Shown here: piece by piece, positions 1 to 6,041 of the stretch
Layout: each line of letters starts with the position of its first letter
Position numbering within the stretch: the first letter of the stretch is position 1
Source: Candidatus Shapirobacteria bacterium
Lineage (GTDB): Bacteria > Patescibacteriota > Microgenomatia > UBA12405
Length of the DNA stretch: 10,655 nucleotides
Reading direction: 5' to 3'
Assembly (NCBI GenBank): GCA_009885205.1
Contig: VFLE01000150.1
Span: 1-10,655 of the forward strand
Notes under the pieces: model-generated
Told to the model about the DNA's origin: nothing
What the model saw: the letters and a program-made list of their open reading frames with translations, nothing else
Database searches by the model: none
Position numbers and translations under genes: made by a program

Positions 1-2
1 AA

Positions 3-1838
3 AAAAGATGTCAAAAGTCTGAATTCGACGATCTTATTTGTCAAAGTCAGTATGATCTTTTTAATGATGCTGCAAATCCGCAGTATACTATAAAAAACGC
101 TTTTATGGGCTACGGCAAACGCACATATCAAATGAATATGTATGGCCGGGCTAGATATAATGGGAATGATGTCGCCGAAGGGATGTGTTTTCCCAAAACA
201 GTCGGATTTGCCTCGTCGCCATCACATGATTACACGAGAGCTTTATGGCAGATGGGCCAAATCTTTCTGCTTCAATATTATGGATTAATTCATTACAAAA
301 ATGACTGGATTCCTAATGGGGACTATTTAGTAAGATTTTTACCTTTGCGTAATTGGCAGTTGGGTACCCCCACTAATGAAGATAAATGGGATGAGCAAGA
401 TATATTACAGCACACTGCAACAAGATGGAGGATGCAAGAAAAAAAAATTTTCTGGCCGAGGGTGGGCGTCGAGGTCGAGGCCAATTACAATGGCCGCGAC
501 ATCGCCGGCAAGATTGTAGGAGTCCACCACAACGGCACCTTCGATATCAAGTCCTTCGATATCAAGTCCGACGACGAGGAGGCGGTGAGTGTTGACAAGG
601 ACTTGATTCGCGCCCCCGCCGGTGCCTCCAACAATATAAAAAATATAGACTCTCCATTTTTTCACAAAGACACAATCAAACTCCTCGACCATGATAAAGA
701 TTGGTGGGACTCGTGCGACATGACGAAAGGCGGTATTAATTGGCACAAAATAAACGATGTATACAGCGCAATATTCCAAACTGATGGTGATAGATATGTG
801 CCCTGCAAACTCGGTATCGCGTCTTATGATTTTAACAAGTTGTACGAGTACAAAAAAGACACATGGGACGAGGACGCTAATCTTTTGAAATCGTTTTACG
901 AATCAATCATCCCAGAATATATGGCAAAGCAGAACTTTGGTGTCTACGCTTGGAATGCAGAGTGGAGAGAAAAAAGAAGCCTGAAAAAAGAACAAACAAC
1001 AATACCAAAGCGCGAAGTGGAATATAAGGATGATATACCATACGGCAAGCGTTTCTCAAGAAACAACAATCCTAGCGAGGTAGTAATTAATATGAAGAAC
1101 TTCTTGGCAAATTCGACAAAGATCAAACAAGCGTTGGAACTGCAACGCGATTCTCTGGCCAAGACGGGCAAGGATTTGATTAAAATAACCCTTCCGATAG
1201 AAAATAGAACAAAATTTTCTCAGAGAGCGTATGACTACCTTTTTAGAAAAACAAAAAAATTGAATTTTATAGGTAGAATTGTTCCTGTAGAAATCAATAA
1301 TCTTAATGAATGGTATCTGGAAAAATATACAATGCCGAATTGGGATTTGGAAAGTAAGAATAGAGGAATGACTCTGTTACCCGAGCGTCCTTCAAGAGAA
1401 AAAAAAACGGTCGTTGAATTAGACGATTATACATTGTCTCCTCTGTTGGATACAGATGATATCAAAACGTTCCTTCCATATTGTCAATACTATGATTTTT
1501 GTAATATGTTCTACGCAGCCAAAGAACTATCTAAGAAAGAAACAAAAAGAAAAAAAGAGACCAAGGAAGAGGAAACAAAAAGAAAAAAAGAGACCAAGGA
1601 AGAGGAAGCAAAAACAAAAAGAAATACCCCTCCGGAATATTGTAGATATTTTTATGATATGGAAATTTTTTATAAAATCTTCGTTCCGAAGGCTTCTCCT
1701 GAACCGGAGTCACCCACAATATCCCGAGACATGGTAACTACAAAAGAAAACGCCCCTAATAATGGCGGCACAAAAACACAGCGGTCCAAAAAAGGGAAAC
1801 GGGTCTCCACAAAAACAAAAAATCGCAAAATGCCATGA
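3..1838 (+). CDS. Large protein of unknown function with internal Tudor-like insert; 5' end outside window
   Basis: The frame is open to the left edge without a stop, so the gene starts upstream; the first ATG in view (105) is probably internal. I do not recognise the overall family. Three parts can be seen. The N-terminal part is aromatic-rich (bases 3-450). Bases about 459-617 encode a small beta-rich module of the Tudor/SH3-like type (V-E-A-N-Y ... G-K-I-V-G ... N-G-T-F-D-I ... L-I-R), the pattern of Tudor-like repeats in algae and stramenopiles. The C-terminal half is lysine-rich, with a tandem repeat of ETKRKKETKEE (1539-1604) and a basic tail ending KTKNRKMP. The Tudor-like stretch is much richer in G+C than its flanks, which suggests later insertion. 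Tudor folds usually bind methylated peptides or nucleic-acid-associated proteins, but the function of the whole protein is unknown. Confidence 0.85.
   Translation, partial: KRCQKSEFDDLICQSQYDLFNDAANPQYTIKNAFMGYGKRTYQMNMYGRARYNGNDVAEGMCFPKTVGFASSPSHDYTRALWQMGQIFLLQYYGLIHYKNDWIPNGDYLVRFLPLRNWQLGTPTNEDKWDEQDILQHTATRWRMQEKKIFWPRVGVEVEANYNGRDIAGKIVGVHHNGTFDIKSFDIKSDDEEAVSVDKDLIRAPAGASNNIKNIDSPFFHKDTIKLLDHDKDWWDSCDMTKGGINWHKINDVYSAIFQTDGDRYVPCKLGIASYDFNKLYEYKKDTWDEDANLLKSFYESIIPEYMAKQNFGVYAWNAEWREKRSLKKEQTTIPKREVEYKDDIPYGKRFSRNNNPSEVVINMKNFLANSTKIKQALELQRDSLAKTGKDLIKITLPIENRTKFSQRAYDYLFRKTKKLNFIGRIVPVEINNLNEWYLEKYTMPNWDLESKNRGMTLLPERPSREKKTVVELDDYTLSPLLDTDDIKTFLPYCQYYDFCNMFYAAKELSKKETKRKKETKEEETKRKKETKEEEAKTKRNTPPEYCRYFYDMEIFYKIFVPKASPEPESPTISRDMVTTKENAPNNGGTKTQRSKKGKRVSTKTKNRKMP
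539..569 (+). repeat. 15-bp direct tandem duplication in the Tudor-like segment
   Basis: TTCGATATCAAGTCC occurs twice in a row (540-554 and 555-569), duplicating FDIKS in the protein. It adds five residues in a strand or loop of the Tudor-like module. Confidence 0.9.
1539..1604 (+). repeat. Perfect 33-bp tandem duplication inside the first gene
   Basis: Two exact 33-bp copies (1539-1571 and 1572-1604) each encode the 11 residues ETKRKKETKEE. A degraded third start (GAAGCAAAAAC) follows at 1605. The unit length is a multiple of three, so the frame is kept. The product would be a charged, probably helical or disordered segment. Confidence 0.95.
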
Positions 1839-1916
1839 TCAAATTACTGAAGTTGTGAAAAGTCAAAAATGTGTAAAACAAATATAGGCACTCTAGCAAA
1901 ACAGATGCCATCATCG

Positions 1917-1941
1917 TAAAACAACATAAATATTTGTTTTA
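1917..1941. terminator. Hairpin downstream of the first gene
   Basis: TAAAACAA (1917-1924) pairs perfectly with TTGTTTTA (1934-1941) around a 9-nt loop, 78 nt after the stop codon at 1838. AT-rich hairpins after stop codons mark cleavage/polyadenylation sites in mimivirus. Being symmetric, it could also serve the converging - strand gene ending at 2120. It is weak because AT-rich stems arise easily by chance here. Confidence 0.35.
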
Positions 1942-1970
1942 TGATATTTTTTATATTCTATATGTCGAAT

Positions 1971-2081
1971 CTAGTCGTTACAATTATGACCAAAAAAGGA
2001 TGAGATCCGAGATTCCCAACGTGCTTCATCTTTTCCAAAACAAACCCATGCTGCTTCGCATTCTTGAAACAGCCCTTCCAT
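1971..2081 (-). CDS. Doubtful 36-residue small ORF in the 1839-2119 gap
   Basis: The 281-bp gap between the first gene and the thioredoxin gene holds no clear gene. On the - strand a frame beginning at an ATG (2081) encodes 36 residues (MEGLFQECEAAWVCFGKDEA and onward) and ends at TAG (1971-1973). The same frame is open further upstream, into the basic tail of the thioredoxin gene, until a TAA near 2210, giving about 80 open codons with non-repetitive composition. There is no recognisable promoter box and no known family. It could be a micro-gene, the remnant of a longer gene, or chance. Confidence 0.15.
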   Translation of the reverse strand: MEGLFQECEAAWVCFGKDEARWESRISSFFGHNCND

Positions 2082-2119
2082 TAACCCCAAAAACTCATCG
2101 TATACTACTAGTGTAAAAG

Positions 2120-2668
2120 TTACCTCTTCCTGCGCGTCGTTCTTTTCCTTGAAACAAAGGGTTTCATGGAAAAAAAGTTCGACATGGTCCCCATTAGCCC
2201 CCGTTTTTTAGTCTTCCCTCCTCCTCCTCCTCCTCCATAAACTCTCGGTTTGTTATTATTATGCTCTTGAAGATACCAAGAATACATGGATTTTGCATCA
2301 CGCGCGCCAGTATAATATTCCAATTTTCCGTTGTACATTTTGAAAAGCGTCGGATATCCATCATTCTTTAGTTTTTCCGACGAATTTCCCAATGCAGTTT
2401 TATTGAATTTGTCTATCATTCCATCAACCGTAAGCCCTTTTGCTTTATTTTTTTGGGTATCGCCGATTTCGATAAATTCAATGTGCATATTGTTCAAATT
2501 TCGTCCAAGTCCCAATTTCATATCGCGCTTCATTTTTTCCCATTCTGGCTGTAAACTTTGACAATGTCCACACCAATCGGCAAATATTTTTCCAACGCGC
2601 AATACATTCTTGTTTGTCTTTTTTTTCTTTCCTCCTAAATTTTGAACCTCGGTTATATTCAGTTGCAT
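2120..2668 (-). CDS. Thioredoxin/PDI-like protein with Gly run and basic tail
   Basis: This 182-residue protein has a single thioredoxin-type domain. The CXXC active site W32-C33-G34-H35-C36 is the PDI version, and the conserved cis-proline lies in G104-Y105-P106-T107. Between them is the usual helix and strand pattern, slightly lengthened. After the domain come seven glycines (145-151, from GGA codons at 2217-2237) and a strongly basic tail ending RKRTTRRKR, which may bind nucleic acid or target the protein to a factory or virion. No signal peptide is visible, so it probably acts in the cytosol or virus factory rather than the ER lumen. Related redox proteins are packaged in mimivirus-type particles. 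The ATG at 2668 lies 9 nt from a late-type TCTA box on its own strand, and the gene is divergent from the membrane protein that starts at 2716. Confidence 0.9.
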   Translation of the reverse strand: MQLNITEVQNLGGKKKKTNKNVLRVGKIFADWCGHCQSLQPEWEKMKRDMKLGLGRNLNNMHIEFIEIGDTQKNKAKGLTVDGMIDKFNKTALGNSSEKLKNDGYPTLFKMYNGKLEYYTGARDAKSMYSWYLQEHNNNKPRVYGGGGGGGKTKKRGLMGTMSNFFSMKPFVSRKRTTRRKR

Positions 2669-2715
2669 TATATAGTATAGAAAGAATTTTCTTTTCCCCC
2701 TCTATACTATAGAAT
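2669..2715. promoter_or_regulatory. Symmetrical bidirectional late-type promoter
   Basis: The 47 bp between the two divergent start codons contain a perfect 11-bp inverted repeat: TATAGTATAGA at 2671-2681 and TCTATACTATA at 2701-2711. Each gene therefore reads TCTATACTATA just before its ATG, 9 nt (-) or 11 nt (+) after the TCTA tetramer. TCTA in an AT-rich setting is the late promoter word of Cafeteria roenbergensis virus. The centre (2682-2700) holds a pyrimidine-rich tract on the + strand. Confidence 0.65.
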
Positions 2716-4143
2716 ATGGCAAAAGAAGACAACAATTATATTTCTTATTTGTTATATCTTTTTTTAGGGTTGGTCATTTTAGCCGGAATGTATTTTGTCT
2801 TTAATTACGGAAGTAACACTGTATACAATTATATATTTCCTTCTACGCCTACCGCAACCGTCGTAAAAATATCTCCATCAACATCCCCTTCAATAAATAA
2901 TGCAAGACCAGTTCCCGATTGCCCAAATGTGCTCATTCGCAAGGGAAATTTATTATTGTTAATAAACACATACAAGCCTCCCGAAGATGGTGTAAATCCG
3001 ATGGTATTCAATCATTTAGATGATTATATCTTATATATCAAAACACAGCGCGAAATTGGCGTAACTTCATGTCCTATCCTGTTTTTACAAGAAGAGTCAA
3101 ATGCACAGGGCGAAAACGTATATCGCGTCCGCCCGGGGCCCTTTGACCAACAGGGCGGCACTCAACCCGGTCCTGCGATCAAATTAAATGAAATCGCAGG
3201 AATCCAACAATTTTTCGGTGAAGCGCCCGGCGCAAGCAAATCGAATTTTGTAGATTCAGCTGCTCCCTCCGCATTCAATAAAGGGGCTATTAAACCAAAC
3301 ACAGACGTGAAAACAACGATGTCCACGTCAGCATTGGACCTTTCTCTTGGACCGAGAGGACCCATTCCATCCAATAACGGAAAATTAACGCGTGTCGAAA
3401 ATATTTCAACAGACGATTATACATCGACCCTTTTTAATAAAACAAAACCCGCCGAATTATCGAGTCCCATGGGAATTACTTCCTACATGACGAAAAATCC
3501 CCTAAAGGTGGTAGAGACCATGGATCCGGTAAAACCAATTTCTACACCGCTTTCCAATTCGGTTTCCATAAGCCCGCAAATTACCGGAACATCACAACCC
3601 ATTGCGACTCAATATAACACCCCCATGCCCGTATCGAACCCTGGCGCACCCATTATGCAACTTCAACCCAATATATTCAATGGTAGTTTAGGACCTTATT
3701 ATGGTCCGCCCATAGCGAGCATTTCTACGCCTCCTGCCAATATTTCTAAAACCGTGACACCTTATACCGACGCATCAAGAGACGATCCCCCCTATAATCA
3801 AAATAATTATATAGGATTTGATCCCCATGGACAATTTATTGGAAAATATACCAATATCGATGTGATCCATGATTCTACTAAAAACGCGCCCCTTAGCGAT
3901 AATCCGATGGACCCGAATTGGGGAGGTGTTATTTACACACGGAATCAAGTATATTCGGGGAAATATGCGGACAATGCCGTAACCAAACCAATATACGGGG
4001 TGCCGCCCAACGTAATGGCAATTCCTTCGCTAATGAAAGATGGCGGCCCGCCTATTTATGTAACCCCCACTGTTCCAATCGAATATCCTACTGGTCTAGG
4101 AAATTCGACACGTGTCCTTAGATCGGCTGATCAAAACGCCTAA
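2716..4143 (+). CDS. Membrane-anchored Pro/Ser/Thr-rich protein, probable virion component
   Basis: The 475-residue product starts with a short polar stretch and one strong transmembrane helix (about residues 8-30), with no cleavage-site pattern, so it is probably an N-terminally anchored membrane protein. Residues about 68-145 form a compact-looking region beginning CPNVLIRKGNLLLL. Residues about 150-390 are rich in Pro, Ser, Thr and Asn and look extended, like a stalk or linker. Near the C terminus is a distinctive D399-P-N-W-G-G segment followed by YTRNQVYSGKY. I do not recognise a named family. The architecture and the late-type TCTATACTATA box before the ATG fit a structural protein of the internal membrane or particle surface. 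It shares its promoter with the thioredoxin-like gene, and its stop is 1 bp from the stop of the HD gene on the other strand. Confidence 0.85.
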   Translation: MAKEDNNYISYLLYLFLGLVILAGMYFVFNYGSNTVYNYIFPSTPTATVVKISPSTSPSINNARPVPDCPNVLIRKGNLLLLINTYKPPEDGVNPMVFNHLDDYILYIKTQREIGVTSCPILFLQEESNAQGENVYRVRPGPFDQQGGTQPGPAIKLNEIAGIQQFFGEAPGASKSNFVDSAAPSAFNKGAIKPNTDVKTTMSTSALDLSLGPRGPIPSNNGKLTRVENISTDDYTSTLFNKTKPAELSSPMGITSYMTKNPLKVVETMDPVKPISTPLSNSVSISPQITGTSQPIATQYNTPMPVSNPGAPIMQLQPNIFNGSLGPYYGPPIASISTPPANISKTVTPYTDASRDDPPYNQNNYIGFDPHGQFIGKYTNIDVIHDSTKNAPLSDNPMDPNWGGVIYTRNQVYSGKYADNAVTKPIYGVPPNVMAIPSLMKDGGPPIYVTPTVPIEYPTGLGNSTRVLRSADQNA

Positions 4144-4144
4144 A

Positions 4145-4777
4145 TTATCTGAAAACTGGATTTTTCAGCATTTTTTTCCATACATCGATTTGGTGAAGTG
4201 CACTCGATTCTAAAATCAATGATTTTTTTTTAGAATAATCCGATAAAAAGAGCCCGTCGTCATTATGCTTCATAACTCGGTTTGCAAATAACAAATTTGC
4301 GTCTACAAACGCTTCGTCTATACTTCCGTTTTTTTTATACATATTGTAAATCATACATCGATCAAAATCGTAGGCAGTTAATAAATCGGCTTCTCTTGTT
4401 ATGTGATATGCTCTTTTATATGGTCCCATGGTAGGAAATCCATTTGCCTTGACATAAGAGTAGGACATGGTCGAAATAATATATTTTACCATATTTATTT
4501 CTACCGCTGTCATTTTATCACATAAAAACAACTCGATATCTCGTATTCCTTCATCCGGTTCCATATATTTTTTATCACACATGTCATGAACAATGGCGGA
4601 TACATAAATTATTTTTTCTTGATTTTTTATTATTGGAAATTTCACCGATTCCTCTTCATATATTTCGTTCGCATATCGCAAGACATTCATACTATGCGAA
4701 ATACCGTGTGATTCATCAATGTTATACCGTTTCGTCATTAGCAAAACAAAATGGAATAATTTATTTAATAGCGACAT
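4145..4777 (-). CDS. HD-domain phosphohydrolase
   Basis: The start is the ATG at 4777, giving 210 residues; the frame can be extended only through a TTG. The HD-superfamily metal ligands are in order: H28 (in HGISHS), H64-D65 (in AIVHDMCDKKY) and D131 (in READLLTAYD). The all-helical pattern between them and the R-E-A-D motif resemble small stand-alone HD hydrolases of the YpgQ/YedJ type, which act on nucleotides or related phosphate esters with a divalent metal. The true substrate cannot be read from the sequence; nucleotide pool control in infection is a plausible inference. The gene converges on the membrane-protein gene with 1 bp between stop codons. No AAAATTGA or nearby TCTA box precedes it. 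Confidence 0.88.
   Translation of the reverse strand: MSLLNKLFHFVLLMTKRYNIDESHGISHSMNVLRYANEIYEEESVKFPIIKNQEKIIYVSAIVHDMCDKKYMEPDEGIRDIELFLCDKMTAVEINMVKYIISTMSYSYVKANGFPTMGPYKRAYHITREADLLTAYDFDRCMIYNMYKKNGSIDEAFVDANLLFANRVMKHNDDGLFLSDYSKKKSLILESSALHQIDVWKKMLKNPVFR
4149..4168 (+). terminator. Hairpin 6 nt after the membrane-protein stop codon
   Basis: CTGAAAA (4149-4155) pairs perfectly with TTTTCAG (4162-4168) around a 6-nt loop and is followed by a T-run on the + strand. It would mark the mRNA 3' end of the gene ending at 4143, although it lies inside the last codons of the opposing HD gene. Confidence 0.5.
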
Positions 4778-4832
4778 TGCTTTCAACCTAATATAATAAC
4801 TGTTTATTTGTTTATATTATTCTTAGAAACAC

Positions 4833-4840
4833 AAAATTGA
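4833..4840 (+). promoter_or_regulatory. Early promoter box AAAATTGA
   Basis: An exact AAAATTGA lies 38 nt before the ATG at 4879, in an AT-rich intergenic region. This is the early-gene promoter motif of mimivirus and, as AAAAATTGA, of Cafeteria roenbergensis virus; the spacing fits those reports. Confidence 0.7.
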
Positions 4841-4878
4841 ATTACATATTATTTTTTCAGAAAACCCATCTCAACAAA

Positions 4879-5193
4879 ATGTCTCTTACCGAAAATCAGA
4901 TAAATGATCTCGAAAAGTTTATTTCGACCAATGCCCGCATGACCGCCGCTCCAGCAATATCTACTTGCGATCTAATTTACGGGAAACGCGTTTTCCATGA
5001 AATGGAAAACATACCCGGGCCCGAATATAAAATATTCGGTTCTGATGGATGGGGAAGCCATATTCATTCGCTCTACAAATCCAAGGAAAATAAAACGTAC
5101 ATTATTAGTTTGACTATGACGCTTACGAAAAATGAGGCGATTCCCCATTTCGATTATTATAAACTGTTGGAGAATGATGCCTGGTTTGGTTAG
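4879..5193 (+). CDS. Small protein of unknown function, early-type promoter
   Basis: The 104-residue product begins MSLTENQINDLEKFI at the ATG at 4879; codons before it in frame reach only a TTG and would overrun the promoter box, so the later start is preferred. It appears soluble: no transmembrane segment, a helical acidic start, then a mixed region with P-G-P-E-Y and G-S-D-G-W-G-S-H motifs and a beta-strand-like YIISLTMTL. No family is recognised. The early box argues that it is a real expressed gene. Its stop TAG overlaps the TAA of the ERCC4 gene on the other strand by three bases (5190-5193, TTAG). Confidence 0.75.
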   Translation: MSLTENQINDLEKFISTNARMTAAPAISTCDLIYGKRVFHEMENIPGPEYKIFGSDGWGSHIHSLYKSKENKTYIISLTMTLTKNEAIPHFDYYKLLENDAWFG

Positions 5194-5945
5194 CCCTCCT
5201 TACCGATTAAATAATCCTTCACATTCTTTATTACCGCCTTACTTAATTTTCGCGTTTTTCCTTTTGACTCACACTGAATATTGTCCAAGCATGCGGGATT
5301 TGTTTTGAGCGTTTCGATCAAATGTAAAAAAGAATCAAATGCTTTCATAATGGCCATTGCGGATACCGCGCTTATTCCCGGTATCTGACATAATACAATT
5401 TCACCTATGTTTTCAGGTGTAACATTTTCCTTTTTCACTTTTTTTACCACTTCACAATAATTTTTGGGCTCTTCTGACGTAGCCAAAGGCTCCCATTTTT
5501 GTTTCCCGCGCGAAAAGTCCCTCTCCATTTTATCTGCCATGGCAAGAATCCAATCTGACGTGTCTTGGACATTTGCCGTTCTTATTACGCTAAATCCTTT
5601 AAAAATATTCAATGAAACCATCGCCGAGTAAGCGACCTGCTTTTCCGATTCCGGATTGCGCAATTGGGCGAAACTCCCTTCTATAATATACATGACGGAG
5701 TGTGGGTTATTGGAACAGCAATTTTGTAAACGATGCGACTGTTCCGCATATCTCCCGTCCTTGATACTTGATATTAGATCGGTCAGCGATTTTCGCTCAA
5801 CTAGAACCAACTCTTTATCATCATCCGTCATGATTATGGCGTCGGCCAAAGGAAGAACCCGCTTCTCCACTATTATTTTGGGATTCGTTTGACTTTTACA
5901 TTTCTCATAGAGCTGTGTTTCACGTTCGTCCAAGATTACTTTCAT
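5190..5945 (-). CDS. ERCC4-type (XPF/MUS81 family) structure-specific endonuclease
   Basis: This 251-residue protein has an N-terminal ERCC4 nuclease domain (about 1-145). It shows D6-E-R-E, then the family signature E50-R51-K52-S-L-T-D56, and the following helix S-I-K-D-G-R65-Y-A-E-Q that is typical of XPF and MUS81. The canonical G-D before the signature is replaced by L-A-D35. Residues about 178-250 contain a helix-hairpin-helix region (I188-P-G-I-S ... A-I-M-K-A-F), the DNA-binding and dimerisation module of the family. There is no helicase domain, as in archaeal short forms and other NCLDV homologues. It should cut branched or flap DNA in viral replication, recombination or repair. The start ATG is at 5945; the AAA ATPase gene diverges from it. 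Confidence 0.93.
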   Translation of the reverse strand: MKVILDERETQLYEKCKSQTNPKIIVEKRVLPLADAIIMTDDDKELVLVERKSLTDLISSIKDGRYAEQSHRLQNCCSNNPHSVMYIIEGSFAQLRNPESEKQVAYSAMVSLNIFKGFSVIRTANVQDTSDWILAMADKMERDFSRGKQKWEPLATSEEPKNYCEVVKKVKKENVTPENIGEIVLCQIPGISAVSAMAIMKAFDSFLHLIETLKTNPACLDNIQCESKGKTRKLSKAVIKNVKDYLIGKEG

Positions 5946-6041
5946 ACAGTATATTCCTTCTATTTATCCTATTATATGGTTTACAAAATTCATATAAAAC
6001 GATGCATAGTATATTATAGAATCAATATATTGCTTTTTATT

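Noticed and set aside
405..779. 124-codon open frame on the - strand
   Set aside because: It lies opposite the GC-rich Tudor-like segment, where stops are rarer; the translation is low in information and the + strand gene explains the region.
1255..1263. AAAAATTGA early box inside the first gene
   Set aside because: It lies in the middle of a long coding region with no start codon of a plausible gene 40 nt downstream; chance match in AT-rich DNA.
1934..2116. 60-codon + strand open frame in the gap
   Set aside because: It begins at a TTG, has no promoter box and has no recognisable pattern; the first ATG leaves fewer than 40 codons.
2120..2210. Frameshift truncating the thioredoxin gene
   Set aside because: The basic tail ending in RKR is a normal kind of giant-virus C terminus and the domain is complete, so no frameshift is needed.
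4107..4116. GACACGTGTC palindrome near the end of the membrane-protein gene
   Set aside because: A 10-bp palindrome with no loop inside coding sequence is expected by chance, and it is a poor hairpin.
5985..5992. AAAATTCA as an early box for the AAA ATPase gene
   Set aside because: One mismatch in the core, and spacing of about 49 nt rather than the 38 nt seen at the two exact copies.
5889..6041. Longer N terminus for the AAA ATPase
   Set aside because: It would start at TTG inside the ERCC4 gene and cover the divergent promoter region; the ATG at 6042 gives a normal membrane-segment start.
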